64,000 nt of DNA, from positions 7,994-71,993 of the forward strand of contig DATGQD010000027.1 of the NCBI GenBank assembly GCA_035304385.1, given 5' to 3'. A model generated the notes under the pieces. That model ran no database searches and was not told the DNA's origin. It saw only the letters and a list, made by a program, of their open reading frames with translations. Shown one piece after another: positions 49,481 through 58,844 of this stretch. The DNA comes from ZC4RG29 sp035304385. GTDB taxonomy: Bacteria; Bacteroidota; Bacteroidia; Cytophagales; Cyclobacteriaceae. Both the position numbers and the translations under genes were made by a program. Each line of letters opens with the position of its first letter. Positions within the stretch are counted from its first letter, which is position 1.

Positions 49481-52222
49481 ATGTTCAGACAAATTGCGAT
49501 AACTTTACGCAAATTTGTGAAATTTTCACTAAAACGTAAAAATCCCACGATTAGCCGAAGTGTGCTCCGATTTTTCGTTTTGTTTTTTTTGCTTACACTT
49601 GGCGCGCCGTCACTCCACGCACAGGTAGAGACCCCTATTAGCGATCCTGGCGAACTTCCGGTGCGCGCCGACACGCTGATCTCCAACGACACCATCCCGA
49701 CAGATACCGCGGCCGTTCGGCCCGACACAACCGCGACGCAAGATCAAAGCGATATCGAAACTACTATCAAATACTCTGCCCGAGATTCCATTCGCGCCAG
49801 CATCGACGGAAAAAAAATATGGCTTTACGGCCAGGCGAGAATCGTCTACGGCCAAATTCAGCTGGAAGCAGAGGAAATCCTCATCGACTACGACAAAGGG
49901 ACCCTCACCGCCCAGGGCAGGCGTGACTCCACCGGCCAGCGTATTGGCTTTCCCGTATTCCAGGATGGCGCAGACCTGTACGAGACTAAAGACATCGTCT
50001 ACAATTACCGCACGGGGCGGGCCCGGATTTCGGAAGTGGTGACCAAACAGGGAGAAGGTATCGTGCACGTACAGCATGCGTTCAAAAATGAAAAGGACGA
50101 ACTCTTCAGCGTCAACAACGCCTATACCACGTGTGACCTCGAGCACCCCCACTTTCTCATCCGTTCCACCAAAAGCAAATCCATACCCGGCGACAAGATC
50201 GTCTCCGGCCCGTTTTACCTCGAGTTCAACGACATTCCGTTGCCGGCAGGCTTTCTCTTCGGCATGTTCCCGATAGAACGCGAGAGCAAGTCCGGTATAC
50301 TGTTTCCATCCTACGGCGAAGAAAGACGTAGGGGTTACAACCTCCGCGGGCTGGGATATTTCTTTGATATCAACGACTACATCAAGTTGGGGATTGAAAC
50401 CGACCTGTACTCGAAAGGTGGTCATGCCATCAACGTGCGGTCTAACTACAACAAACGCTACCGGTATTCCGGCTCGTTGCTGTTCTCCTATTCCAACACC
50501 AAAATTACCGACCGTATCGAAGCGCCGACCTCAACAGTCGACTACCGTCTGGCGTGGTCGCATCAACCACAAACCCGGGGTAACAGCCGCTTTTCAGCTT
50601 CCGTAAATGCCGCCACGAGCACTTACAATCAAAACAATAATCTCAACTACGGCCTAAATACCGACATCAACAACAATACAGGCCTGAGCAACATCTCCGC
50701 CAAGTTGAGTTCTACCGTCTCCTATACCAAGAAGTTCGCCGGCACCCCGTTTTCACTTGGCGTCAACGGAAGTATCAATCAGGACCTCAGAACCCGGTTG
50801 GTGGACCTGCCCTTCCCAAACATCAGTGTCAACATGACAAACCTCTATCCGTTCCAGCGAAAGGACGGGAGGACGACGCCACTCGATAATTTCTCTATCG
50901 GATATAAGATGACGGCCACCAACCGCATCACCAATAATATTGGTCGTGTATCGCCCGAGGCTACGCGCGACAGCATTGCGCCGTTCACCATGGAGAACCT
51001 TTCGCTGTTCATGAAAAACGCCCGAAAGGGAGTCCGCCACACGATTCCCATTTCAACTTCCAACAAGTTGCTCCGCTACTTCACCCTCTCACCCAGCATC
51101 AGCTACGACGAACGATGGTACTTTGAACAACTCGATTGGCAATACAGATTCGGCGACGACACTGTACTCGTAGCCGACACGATCAGACGGTTCAACCGGA
51201 TCGCGAACTACACCATGAGCGCCGGTCTCACCACACGTATCTACGGTATGTTCTTTTTCAAGCGGGGGAATGTGAAGGCCATACGCCACGTGATCAATCC
51301 GACGATTAGCTTCAGCTATGCGCCCGACTTTCAGAAAAATGACGACTACTTCCAGCTCCTTACCGACCCTAAGACCAATCGGCAATTCTACCGTTCGCGG
51401 CATGAGGGCTTTGTATATGGAGGGTCATCGCCGGGACACAGTGGATCGATCGGCTTCGGCATCGGGAACAACGTGGAGATGAAAGTGCAGAATGAAAGAG
51501 ACTCGGTAGCCAGGAAGGTGATGCTCCTCAACAACCTGTCGTTTAGTTCAAGCTATAATATCTTTGCCGATTCCTTCAACCTGGCGCCCATCTCGATTTC
51601 CGCGAACACGAACATTCGCGACAACCTGATCAACATTAACCTGAGCGCCAGCCTCGACCCGTATGCCTATGTTGTCGACGGCGAGGGCGTCGAACGACGT
51701 GTCAATAGTTACGCGTTCAAGTCGGGCAAACTCGGCCGCATCACCTCGGCAAGCCTGGCCGCCAGCACAAATCTTAACCCCAAAGCCCGGGAGCGAGGGC
51801 AGCAGACGCGGGAAAAAGTGGCTCAATCCGACCTGCCCGCGGCCGAAAAGGAGTTCATCATTCGGAATCCGGAAATGTATGTCGACTTCGAAGTGCCGTG
51901 GGGTTTGCAGCTGAGTTACAACCTGTCATACAGCCATCCGGTGAATACGGATCCGAGGATCACACAAACGCTACAGTTTTCGGGTGAGCTGGCGTTATCC
52001 GAGAAGTGGAAAACGATTTTCTCCAGCGGCTATCACTTTGAATCGAAAGAATTTACGCAGACTACACTTACCATTTCACGGGACCTGCACTGCTGGGCGA
52101 TGAGTTTATGGTGGGTACCCTTTGGAAGATTTCAGTCGTATAATTTCACCATCAGCGTCAAATCCGCCCTGCTAAGAGACCTCAAGCTGGAACGTCGGAA
52201 GCCTTTCTTCGACAACTTCTGA
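49481..52222 (+). CDS. LptD-like outer-membrane LPS assembly protein
   Basis: A large outer-membrane protein that inserts lipopolysaccharide. A signal-like segment (VLRFFVLFFLLTLGAPSLHAQ) is followed by the OstA/LptA-like domain (KIWLYGQARIVYGQIQLEAEEILIDYDKG region) and a long beta-barrel with conserved GILFPSYGEERRRGYNLRGLGYF. Three starts are possible: ATG 49445, ATG 49481 and GTG 49562, the last giving the cleanest signal peptide. I give 49481 because it avoids overlap with the amidase start. A GTGAA-ATT-TTCAC dyad lies at 49517-49529. It is convergent with lysS, 3 bp apart. Confidence 0.9.
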   Translation: MFRQIAITLRKFVKFSLKRKNPTISRSVLRFFVLFFLLTLGAPSLHAQVETPISDPGELPVRADTLISNDTIPTDTAAVRPDTTATQDQSDIETTIKYSARDSIRASIDGKKIWLYGQARIVYGQIQLEAEEILIDYDKGTLTAQGRRDSTGQRIGFPVFQDGADLYETKDIVYNYRTGRARISEVVTKQGEGIVHVQHAFKNEKDELFSVNNAYTTCDLEHPHFLIRSTKSKSIPGDKIVSGPFYLEFNDIPLPAGFLFGMFPIERESKSGILFPSYGEERRRGYNLRGLGYFFDINDYIKLGIETDLYSKGGHAINVRSNYNKRYRYSGSLLFSYSNTKITDRIEAPTSTVDYRLAWSHQPQTRGNSRFSASVNAATSTYNQNNNLNYGLNTDINNNTGLSNISAKLSSTVSYTKKFAGTPFSLGVNGSINQDLRTRLVDLPFPNISVNMTNLYPFQRKDGRTTPLDNFSIGYKMTATNRITNNIGRVSPEATRDSIAPFTMENLSLFMKNARKGVRHTIPISTSNKLLRYFTLSPSISYDERWYFEQLDWQYRFGDDTVLVADTIRRFNRIANYTMSAGLTTRIYGMFFFKRGNVKAIRHVINPTISFSYAPDFQKNDDYFQLLTDPKTNRQFYRSRHEGFVYGGSSPGHSGSIGFGIGNNVEMKVQNERDSVARKVMLLNNLSFSSSYNIFADSFNLAPISISANTNIRDNLININLSASLDPYAYVVDGEGVERRVNSYAFKSGKLGRITSASLAASTNLNPKARERGQQTREKVAQSDLPAAEKEFIIRNPEMYVDFEVPWGLQLSYNLSYSHPVNTDPRITQTLQFSGELALSEKWKTIFSSGYHFESKEFTQTTLTISRDLHCWAMSLWWVPFGRFQSYNFTISVKSALLRDLKLERRKPFFDNF

Positions 52223-52225
52223 TAC

Positions 52226-53959
52226 TCACGCGGTAAACCACCGCTCCACCTCTTCCATCGTGGGGTTGGCTACACCTTCAAGCTTCATTTTCTTACGCAT
52301 CCCGCACACGTCGTTGAAGAGTTTTGACGGCTTCATGCCCCTAAGTTGTTTCAGGTTGTTTATACCAAGACGCTGGAGCACGGGAAATAAATCCTTGCGT
52401 ATACCTGCTTCCTCAAATTCTTTTTCGTTTAACCCCGCACTTGCCTTTTCGGGTTTCATTTGAGGGAAGAACAACACATCCTGAATTGAAGGTGAGTTGG
52501 TCATGATCATGGTCAGCCTGTCAATACCGACCCCGAGTCCGGCCGTGGGTGGCATTCCATACTCCAGCGCCCGGAGAAAGTCTTCATCCAGCGTCATGGC
52601 TTCTTCATCACCGCGCAATCCCAATTCAAGTTGTTCCTCGAAACGACGTCGTTGGTCGATGGGGTCGTTCAATTCGGAGAAGGCATTGCAGATTTCCTTG
52701 CCGTTGCAGATGGCTTCGAAACGTTCGACGAGGCCGGGCTTAGTGCGATGCTTCTTGGCAAGCGGAGACATCTCAACCGGATAATCCATGATAAACGTGG
52801 GCTGTATCAGGTGCGGTTCGCACAGTTCGCCAAAGATTTGGTCGATGAGTTTTCCCTTACCCATCGTATTGTCATAGGGAACCTTCAGCTTATCGCATGT
52901 ATCGCGCAGGGCGGCTTCGTCCATATCAGAAATATCAACGCCGGCAAAGTGCTCGATGACGCCGAACATGGTGTATCGTTTCCATGGCCGCTTAAAATCG
53001 ATCGTATGCTCTCCCACCGTCACCTGGGTTGTTCCATGCAGGTTGATGGCCACCTTTTCTATCATCTCTTCAACGAGGTCCATCATCCAGTAGTAATCCT
53101 GGTAGGCTACATACAACTCCACCTGAGTGAACTCGGGATTATGGAAGCGCGACATGCCTTCATTACGGAAGTCTTTCGAGAATTCGTACACACCTGTGAA
53201 TCCTCCGACGATAAGACGCTTCAGGTAGAGTTCATTGGCGATGCGCAGGTACAGTGTCGTATCCAGGGCATTGTGATGTGTCTTGAACGGGCGGGCGGCA
53301 GCGCCACCGTACAAGGGCTGAAGTACCGGGGTTTCCACTTCCAGGTATCCCCTGCCGTTGAGGTAGTCGCGCATCGAGTTCACCAGTTGCGTCCGCTTGA
53401 TGAATGTGTCGCGCACGTGCGGGTTAACGATCAGGTCGACATAGCGCATCCGGTATCGTTGCTCGGGGTCGGAAAACGCATCGTGCCGAACCACGTTTCC
53501 CGCCTCGTCGATCGTTTCTTTTACGATGGGAAGGGGCCGGAGCGATTTGGCCAGCACCTTGAGCGAGGTTACGTGGATGGATATTTCGCCGGTCTGCGTG
53601 GTGAATACGTATCCGGTTACGCCGATAATGTCGCCGATATCCAGCAGCTTCTTGAAGACTGTGTTGTAGAGGGTTTTGTCTTCCCCCGGACAAAGGTCAT
53701 CGCGCCGGAGGTACAGCTGAATCCTCCCGGTGTCGTCCTGCAATTCCGCGAAGGCGGCCGATCCCATGATGCGCCGGCTCATAATGCGACCTGCGATGGA
53801 GATATCCTTGTAATCGGTTTTACTACGCTCGTAATGCTGGTGGATGTCGCGTGCCGATACATTTACCGGAAACGGCTCGGCAGGATATGGGTCAATACCC
53901 AGTTGTACAAGTTCCTCTAAACTCTTCCTGCGGATGATCTCCTGTTCGCTCAGTTGCAT
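52226..53959 (-). CDS. lysS: Lysyl-tRNA synthetase, class II
   Basis: A 577-residue class II enzyme. The N-terminal OB fold (IMGSAAFAELQDDTGRIQLYLRR) is followed by the catalytic core with RFHNPEFTQVELY (motif 2 region) and GLGVGIDRLTMI (motif 3). A C-terminal extension of about 70 residues (VLQRLGINNLKQLRGMKPS) is a helix-hairpin-like addition common in Bacteroidota LysRS. It charges tRNA-Lys. It is convergent with lptD. A 429-codon antisense frame on the other strand is a shadow. Confidence 0.96.
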   Translation of the reverse strand: MQLSEQEIIRRKSLEELVQLGIDPYPAEPFPVNVSARDIHQHYERSKTDYKDISIAGRIMSRRIMGSAAFAELQDDTGRIQLYLRRDDLCPGEDKTLYNTVFKKLLDIGDIIGVTGYVFTTQTGEISIHVTSLKVLAKSLRPLPIVKETIDEAGNVVRHDAFSDPEQRYRMRYVDLIVNPHVRDTFIKRTQLVNSMRDYLNGRGYLEVETPVLQPLYGGAAARPFKTHHNALDTTLYLRIANELYLKRLIVGGFTGVYEFSKDFRNEGMSRFHNPEFTQVELYVAYQDYYWMMDLVEEMIEKVAINLHGTTQVTVGEHTIDFKRPWKRYTMFGVIEHFAGVDISDMDEAALRDTCDKLKVPYDNTMGKGKLIDQIFGELCEPHLIQPTFIMDYPVEMSPLAKKHRTKPGLVERFEAICNGKEICNAFSELNDPIDQRRRFEEQLELGLRGDEEAMTLDEDFLRALEYGMPPTAGLGVGIDRLTMIMTNSPSIQDVLFFPQMKPEKASAGLNEKEFEEAGIRKDLFPVLQRLGINNLKQLRGMKPSKLFNDVCGMRKKMKLEGVANPTMEEVERWFTA

Positions 53960-54066
53960 GATTTTCGATTTCCGGGCAAAAATAACGGAAATCGCGGTGG
54001 CGCGGAAAAATACCGCCGGATATCCGGAATGGCGGGACTGCTGATCGCGATAACGCCGGGCATCTG

Positions 54067-55254
54067 CTAGGCGGAAACGCCCCGACGGCGCGTGAGCTCG
54101 TTGCGGATGAGCGTCAGCTCACGACTGCTCTGACCGTAAACGGAAGTGTTCTCCTCGGCACGCCTGAACAAATAGGGCATTACAGCGCGGACCGGACCGT
54201 AGGGCACGTACTTGGCCACGTTGTAGCCCATACGTGCCAGGTTGAACGAGATGTTGTCGCTCATGCCGTAAAGCTGGGCAAACCAGACGCGCTCATCGTT
54301 GGGGCGCATGCCGTGTTTCGCCATCAGCACGGAGAGGTAGTAGTTGCTGTACTCGTTGTGCGAACCACACATGAGGGAAATCCGCTGTTTACGGTCAAGA
54401 CAAAATGCGAGGGCTTTGTTGAACGCCTCGTCGGTGGCTTCGCGGGTAGGATGTATGGGACTACGCAGTCCGAGTTCGGCGGCGCGTTCCCGTTCTTTCT
54501 CCATGTAGGCGCCACGGACTAGTTTAATACCGAGATGCAGCTGGTGCATCGTGGCCATGTGGTAAACGTCCTTCAATCGCTTGGCCGCATCGAGAAGATA
54601 CATCTGGATGGTGATGAACACGATCGGATTTTCCTTGTTGTATCGTTCCATCATTTCAAAGGCGAGCATGTTGATCGTGTCCTGTATCCACGACTCCTCA
54701 GCATCGATAAGGACCGGCACATCGTATTCGTATGCCTTGGCGCAAATCCTGTCCACCCGCTGCTTGACCCGTTCGAGCGCCTCGATCTCTTCATCGGTCA
54801 CCGGCTTACCGCTCTGCACTTTTTCCAGGAGTCGCGCGTCGGCGATGCCCGTCATTTTAAAAACACAGAACGGAATTTGTTTTCGTCCCCGGGCTTTCTG
54901 AAACGTGCGCAGAATCTCTTCGGTGGTCCGATCGAAATCCTCTTCACTGTCTTCGCCCTCCACCGCATAGTCGAGAATGGTGTTGACGCCGTAGTTCGAC
55001 AAATGCAGGATGGTGCTTTCTGCGGCCGTGATACTTTCTCCGCCGCAGAAGTGCTGAAACACGGTCCGGCGGATAATGCCAAGTATTGGGAGACGGATCG
55101 CCAGAGCGATGCGGACGAGGGCGACAGCGATCGCCGATACCCAGGGATGGCTTACGACGGAGAAAACGAAACGCGCCCTTCTCAGCTCCTGATCCGACTT
55201 GTATGCGAATGCAACTTTGGTGTCTTCGAATGTGACTTCCAGGGGTGAATCCAT
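54067..55254 (-). CDS. Proline dehydrogenase
   Basis: A 395-residue FAD enzyme oxidising proline to pyrroline-5-carboxylate. The TIM-barrel signature includes VPVLIDAEESWIQDT, LGIKLVRGAYMEKERERA and CGSHNEYSNYY, and the C-terminal LYGMSDNISFNLARMGYNVAKYVPYGPVRAVMPYL is the classic PRODH segment. It is a stand-alone PutA-N type protein without the P5C dehydrogenase domain. It is divergent from aroB. Confidence 0.95.
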   Translation of the reverse strand: MDSPLEVTFEDTKVAFAYKSDQELRRARFVFSVVSHPWVSAIAVALVRIALAIRLPILGIIRRTVFQHFCGGESITAAESTILHLSNYGVNTILDYAVEGEDSEEDFDRTTEEILRTFQKARGRKQIPFCVFKMTGIADARLLEKVQSGKPVTDEEIEALERVKQRVDRICAKAYEYDVPVLIDAEESWIQDTINMLAFEMMERYNKENPIVFITIQMYLLDAAKRLKDVYHMATMHQLHLGIKLVRGAYMEKERERAAELGLRSPIHPTREATDEAFNKALAFCLDRKQRISLMCGSHNEYSNYYLSVLMAKHGMRPNDERVWFAQLYGMSDNISFNLARMGYNVAKYVPYGPVRAVMPYLFRRAEENTSVYGQSSRELTLIRNELTRRRGVSA

Positions 55255-55346
55255 ACTATAAACAATGGGGTAAATATAGAGATTGTCCCTATATTCGGCC
55301 CTTCCGGATACGAATATTGAAGCGTATCCCGGACAGTCCGTTACTC

Positions 55347-56387
55347 ATGCTCGCTGACAATATCCGATTCACCCAGGACCCCTCGGCGGACCTGGCGCAA
55401 TTCCTTTCCGGCGCCGGGTATTCCCGTGTGGTGGTCCTTGTCGACGAACACACCAAGGCCTTGTGTTACCCGCGCATTGCGGCGGGTCTGCCCGCACACG
55501 ACGTCATTGTCATTCCACCGGGTGAAGAACAGAAGACCATCGACACCTGTGTCACCATCTGGGATCAGATGACGGCCCTGCACCTGGACCGCCACGCGGT
55601 GGTCATTGTCCTGGGCGGTGGCGTGTTGGGCGACATGGGCGGATTTTGCGCGGCAACCTACAAGCGGGGTATCGATTTTATCCTCGTGCCCACCACCCTG
55701 CTGTCGTTGGTCGATGCCAGCATAGGCGGCAAACTCGGTATCGACTTCAATGATTTCAAAAATCATATCGGTGTCTTTCAACAGCCCGCGCTCACGCTCT
55801 TGTTCAGCGGTTTTCTTGGAACACTCCCGGAAAGCGAATTGCGATCCGGCTACGCGGAAGTAGTAAAACATACGCTGATCTCAGATCGTGCCCTGTGGGA
55901 GGTGATTTCGGTGCGCGGGCTTCATGAACAGGACTGGGAGCAGCTGATCCAGCATTCCGTGAATTTCAAGGCCCGGGTTACGACTGAGGATCCGCGGGAA
56001 AAGGGGCTTCGAAAGATGCTCAACGCGGGGCATACGATAGGTCATGCGCTGGAAAGCCACTTTCTGTCGGAATCGAAGAGGATACTTCACGGCGAAGCCA
56101 TAGCCGTCGGGCTGGTGGCGGAAGGCTGGATTGCGCGGCAAAAGAACATGTTGACGGAGGCGGAATTGCAATCGATCATGTCGCACATTCGCGCGGTGTT
56201 CGGAAAGGTCGAAATTAGCCGCGATCAGATCCAGCAGATATCAACGCTGGCGCGACAGGACAAAAAAAATAAGGCTAATAAAATCCTTTGCGTGCTGCTG
56301 GAGGGAATCGGCAGCGCCGTATGGGATGTGGAGATCACCGTCGATGACGTGTCTGATGCCCTGTCTTTTTACGAAGCTCAGATGTAA
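55347..56387 (+). CDS. aroB: 3-dehydroquinate synthase
   Basis: A 346-residue NAD-dependent enzyme of the shikimate pathway turning DAHP into 3-dehydroquinate. ATG 55347 (MLADNIRF) is taken since the frame upstream (to 55245) would overlap the proline dehydrogenase start. Core patterns are LGGGVLGDMGGFCAATYKRGI, VPTTLLSLVDASIGGKLGID, and LNAGHTIGHALE with zinc-binding His. A 65-codon convergent gene overlaps its 3' end by 10 bp. aroA follows 276 bp later on the same strand. Confidence 0.95.
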   Translation: MLADNIRFTQDPSADLAQFLSGAGYSRVVVLVDEHTKALCYPRIAAGLPAHDVIVIPPGEEQKTIDTCVTIWDQMTALHLDRHAVVIVLGGGVLGDMGGFCAATYKRGIDFILVPTTLLSLVDASIGGKLGIDFNDFKNHIGVFQQPALTLLFSGFLGTLPESELRSGYAEVVKHTLISDRALWEVISVRGLHEQDWEQLIQHSVNFKARVTTEDPREKGLRKMLNAGHTIGHALESHFLSESKRILHGEAIAVGLVAEGWIARQKNMLTEAELQSIMSHIRAVFGKVEISRDQIQQISTLARQDKKNKANKILCVLLEGIGSAVWDVEITVDDVSDALSFYEAQM

Positions 56388-56575
56388 TGGACTTCGGGTT
56401 CATCCACTACGGATGCTCGTATGGCGTCACCCTTTACCCGGTTTCTGAATGTCCGGGCGCTTCGTACAAAGTAGCTCCTGGTTCTCCTGCCTCTTCCGCC
56501 AGACATCAAAAGGGCGGTGAGCAGGGCCCCCGACGCAATTCCTAATCCAACTGCCAGTTTTTGGGCCGCGTTCAT
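56378..56575 (-). CDS. Small basic membrane protein (65 aa)
   Basis: A 65-residue protein with one N-terminal helix (LAVGLGIASGALLTALLMSG), then basic residues (GRGRRTRSYFVRSARTFRNRVKG), resembling the YtxH-like small membrane proteins that have no assigned role. ATG 56575. It overlaps the end of aroB by 10 bp in convergent direction. Confidence 0.75.
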   Translation of the reverse strand: MNAAQKLAVGLGIASGALLTALLMSGGRGRRTRSYFVRSARTFRNRVKGDAIRASVVDEPEVHYI

Positions 56576-56663
56576 AATGATGTTAACCGGTTTCGGGGCA
56601 GAAATGTTGCGCGGAAACTGAGAAATCTGTACGCATAAACCTATTTTCGAGCGCTAATCAATT

Positions 56664-57908
56664 ATGACTAAATCGAATATAAACGCGGCACCCGCCCTGC
56701 ACATCAGGGCCAACGCGGAAGTGAGAACGGAGGTCAGAAATCTGCCGGCCTCCAAGAGTATTAGTAACAGGGCGTTGATTCTCAATGCGCTGGCCGGGGG
56801 TAAGTCGATCCTGCACCATCTCTCCGAGGCCAACGACACCCGCCTGATGCGGGAATTGATCGGGTCAAAATCGCCCCTCATCGATGTGCAGGACGCCGGT
56901 ACCACAATGCGTTTCCTGACCGCCTATTTCGCGGTGACGGGGACGCGGAAAACCCTTACGGGAACCCCCCGCATGCAGGAACGACCGATAGGGATATTGG
57001 TGGATGCCCTGCGCACCCTGGGGGCCGTGATCCATTACCGCAACCGCGAAGGCTACCCTCCGATTGAAACTGCGGGCTTCGAGGGACAGAAGGTGGACCG
57101 GCTCAGCATTCGGGGCGATGTCAGCAGTCAGTTTATCTCCGCCATACTGATGGTCGCGCCGTCGCTGCCGAAAGGTCTCACACTGGAGTTGACAGGCAAG
57201 GTAGGGAGCCGTCCTTATATCGAAATGACAGTGGCCCTGATGGCGAAATTCGGGGTGAAGGTTGATGTATCGGACAATATCATCCGGGTTGCGCCGCAGC
57301 CCTACCATCCTACCGAGTTGACCGTCGAATCAGATTGGTCGGGCGCCGGATACTGGTTTGCCTTTGCGGCACTGGCCAAAGACGCCGACATACGATTGCC
57401 GCGCCTTTATGAAAATTCATGGCAGGGCGACCACGTTGTGCGTGAACTCATGGAGGCGCTGGGCGTTCGATCCGTGCCGGAAGGGGACATGTTAAGACTC
57501 GTTCCCCGCGAAAGCGTGAGCACCTTTAATTGGGATTTTACCCATTCGCCGGATCTCGCCCAGACGGTGGCCGTCGTCTGTGCAGCAAAAGGAATCGAGG
57601 CGACATTCAGCGGGTTGGAGAGCCTCCGGATTAAAGAGACCGACAGAATTTTCGCCTTGCAGCAGGAACTCCGCAAGATCGGAGCGGATCTCGAGGAACA
57701 GGGGGGCCGATGGCTGCTGCGGCCCGCCGCTCAGCTTCCCGACAGCGCCACTTTTGAAACCTACGAAGACCACCGGATGGCGATGGCGTTCTCGCCCCTT
57801 GCCACGCGCATGAATGTGACGATCATCGATCCCCTGGTCGTGCGGAAGTCGTATCCCGGATTCTGGCTAGACGTGGAGGATGCGGGGTTCGCTATCGCGC
57901 AATCCTGA
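56664..57908 (+). CDS. aroA: 3-phosphoshikimate 1-carboxyvinyltransferase (EPSP synthase)
   Basis: A 414-residue enzyme joining shikimate-3-phosphate and PEP. Family patterns are LPASKSISNRALILNALA, DVQDAGTTMRFLTAYFA, TGTPRMQERPIG, DVSSQFISAIL, and ESLRIKETDRIFALQQELRKIG. Length is close to other Bacteroidota AroA (about 410-415). It lies near aroB, but with a gap holding the small membrane gene. A 20-bp perfect palindrome lies 38 bp after its stop codon. Confidence 0.95.
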   Translation: MTKSNINAAPALHIRANAEVRTEVRNLPASKSISNRALILNALAGGKSILHHLSEANDTRLMRELIGSKSPLIDVQDAGTTMRFLTAYFAVTGTRKTLTGTPRMQERPIGILVDALRTLGAVIHYRNREGYPPIETAGFEGQKVDRLSIRGDVSSQFISAILMVAPSLPKGLTLELTGKVGSRPYIEMTVALMAKFGVKVDVSDNIIRVAPQPYHPTELTVESDWSGAGYWFAFAALAKDADIRLPRLYENSWQGDHVVRELMEALGVRSVPEGDMLRLVPRESVSTFNWDFTHSPDLAQTVAVVCAAKGIEATFSGLESLRIKETDRIFALQQELRKIGADLEEQGGRWLLRPAAQLPDSATFETYEDHRMAMAFSPLATRMNVTIIDPLVVRKSYPGFWLDVEDAGFAIAQS

Positions 57909-57945
57909 AAAAGAAGAAAGGAAAAGAAATTAAACGTAGTTGGGA

Positions 57946-57965
57946 TGTGTGTGTCGACACACACA
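57946..57965. repeat. 20-bp perfect palindrome (TGTG)n-CGA-(CACA)n
   Basis: TGTGTGTGTCGACACACACA is fully self-complementary and 38 bp after aroA's stop codon. It could be a terminator stem, a cruciform or a binding site. Confidence 0.85.
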
Positions 57966-57976
57966 GAAAAAAACAA

Positions 57977-58033
57977 CGCACGGGAAACACAGAGAAAAGA
58001 CCCTCTCAAATAAAAACTCTGTGCTCCCGCGCG
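57977..58033. repeat. Imperfect inverted repeat CGCACGGGAAACACAGAG / CTCTGTGCTCCCGCGCG
   Basis: Left arm 57977-57994 and right arm 58017-58033 are inverse complements with one substitution and one base difference in length, separated by 22 bases. It might be a degenerate mobile repeat end or an RNA hairpin. Confidence 0.75.
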
Positions 58034-58246
58034 TATATCTTATGCTCTAACCGGTACCGGCTCCAGCTGGGCCAATACGGGAGTGCTTCGCAGGTTGTCG
58101 ACGAGGTCCAGAAGGACCTTCGTCAAGATAAGAAAATTGATTCTGATTTTGGGCTCAGTTTCAAAGACAAATGTAATCTCCCTAATGTAACTGGCAAGCA
58201 TTTTAAGAAATAAATAATTTTTCACAGGGCGGCCCGAAAAAACAAA

Positions 58247-58759
58247 TCAGATAAGGATTGCCATACTGCTCAACTGGCCGGAAACCTTGAGGTTCGATGT
58301 TGCCACGGTGTCCTGGTTCAATTCAAATTTCAGTCGGCCGTCCACAACTTTGAAGTTGATACAGCTGCCCTTTTGCGCCAGGCCATTTCCGTCCGTTACA
58401 GTGAGTACCGACTTTCCGGAAGTGGAGGCGACGACGTTGTCGAGTTCGCGGCTTTTAGCCCGTCCAATGTAAACGACGTGACAGGATCCGGCTTCGCTAC
58501 CGGAGCTGAGTTTTCTGATCACGTATTTCTTGGAACCTTTCGGTTTCCCGTCATACCATGCCTTAAGGGTGTTGTAGACATTGTCTTCACCGATTACACC
58601 CACGATGAAATCTCCGCCCGATCCTTCATCCGGCCATTGCACATACTTAATAAAGTTGTACAACATCGCAGCATGAATTTCATGTGTTGGCCTCTCCTGC
58701 GCGAAAACCGACGCCAGCCCCAGCAGAGAGATCATGACAAGTAAGAAAATCCTTTTCAT
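58247..58759 (-). CDS. YfiR-like (DUF4154) secreted protein, downstream copy
   Basis: A 170-residue exported protein with signal peptide MKRIFLLVMISLLGLASVFAQ. Patterns LYNFIKYVQWPDEGSGGDFIVGVIG and SGKSVLTVTDGNGLAQKGSCINFKV are those of the YfiR / DUF4154 family, whose known member is the periplasmic repressor of the diguanylate cyclase YfiN in Pseudomonas. No YfiN-like gene is next to it. It is nearly the same length as the upstream copy at 58845 and shares the layout in all parts, so they are tandem paralogues. Confidence 0.9.
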   Translation of the reverse strand: MKRIFLLVMISLLGLASVFAQERPTHEIHAAMLYNFIKYVQWPDEGSGGDFIVGVIGEDNVYNTLKAWYDGKPKGSKKYVIRKLSSGSEAGSCHVVYIGRAKSRELDNVVASTSGKSVLTVTDGNGLAQKGSCINFKVVDGRLKFELNQDTVATSNLKVSGQLSSMAILI

Positions 58760-58796
58760 AGGTTAACGGGTTATACATTGAACTACACATGGGCAA

Positions 58797-58828
58797 AGAA
58801 AAAAGCCCCCAGCAACGAGGCCGGGGGA
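58797..58828 (-). terminator. Intrinsic terminator after the upstream YfiR-like gene
   Basis: On the minus strand a stem CCCCC-N12-GGGGG is followed by CTTTTTTC. The position, 20 to 50 bases after the stop of the 58845 gene, fits termination between the two paralogues. Confidence 0.75.
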
Positions 58829-58844
58829 TTTTCCAAACAACCCA

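Larger units (their letters stand above)
57909..58246. other. Intergenic region with palindrome and inverted repeat
   Basis: 338 bases between the aroA stop and the YfiR-like gene, without a convincing gene. It holds a 20-bp perfect palindrome at 57946-57965 and a 57-bp imperfect inverted repeat at 57977-58033. A 61-codon minus frame (58040-58225) is a weak ORF without a recognisable family; I do not count it as a gene. Confidence 0.5.

Noticed and set aside
52631..53920. 429-codon plus-strand frame opposite lysS
   Set aside because: It is the antisense shadow of lysS, which has full class II motifs; the antisense product shows no domain or signal.
54535..55248. 237-codon plus-strand frame opposite proline dehydrogenase
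   Set aside because: Antisense shadow of a gene with clear PRODH motifs.
58040..58225. 61-codon minus frame between aroA and the YfiR gene
   Set aside because: Composition is weakly protein-like but there is no motif, and the region also holds repeats.
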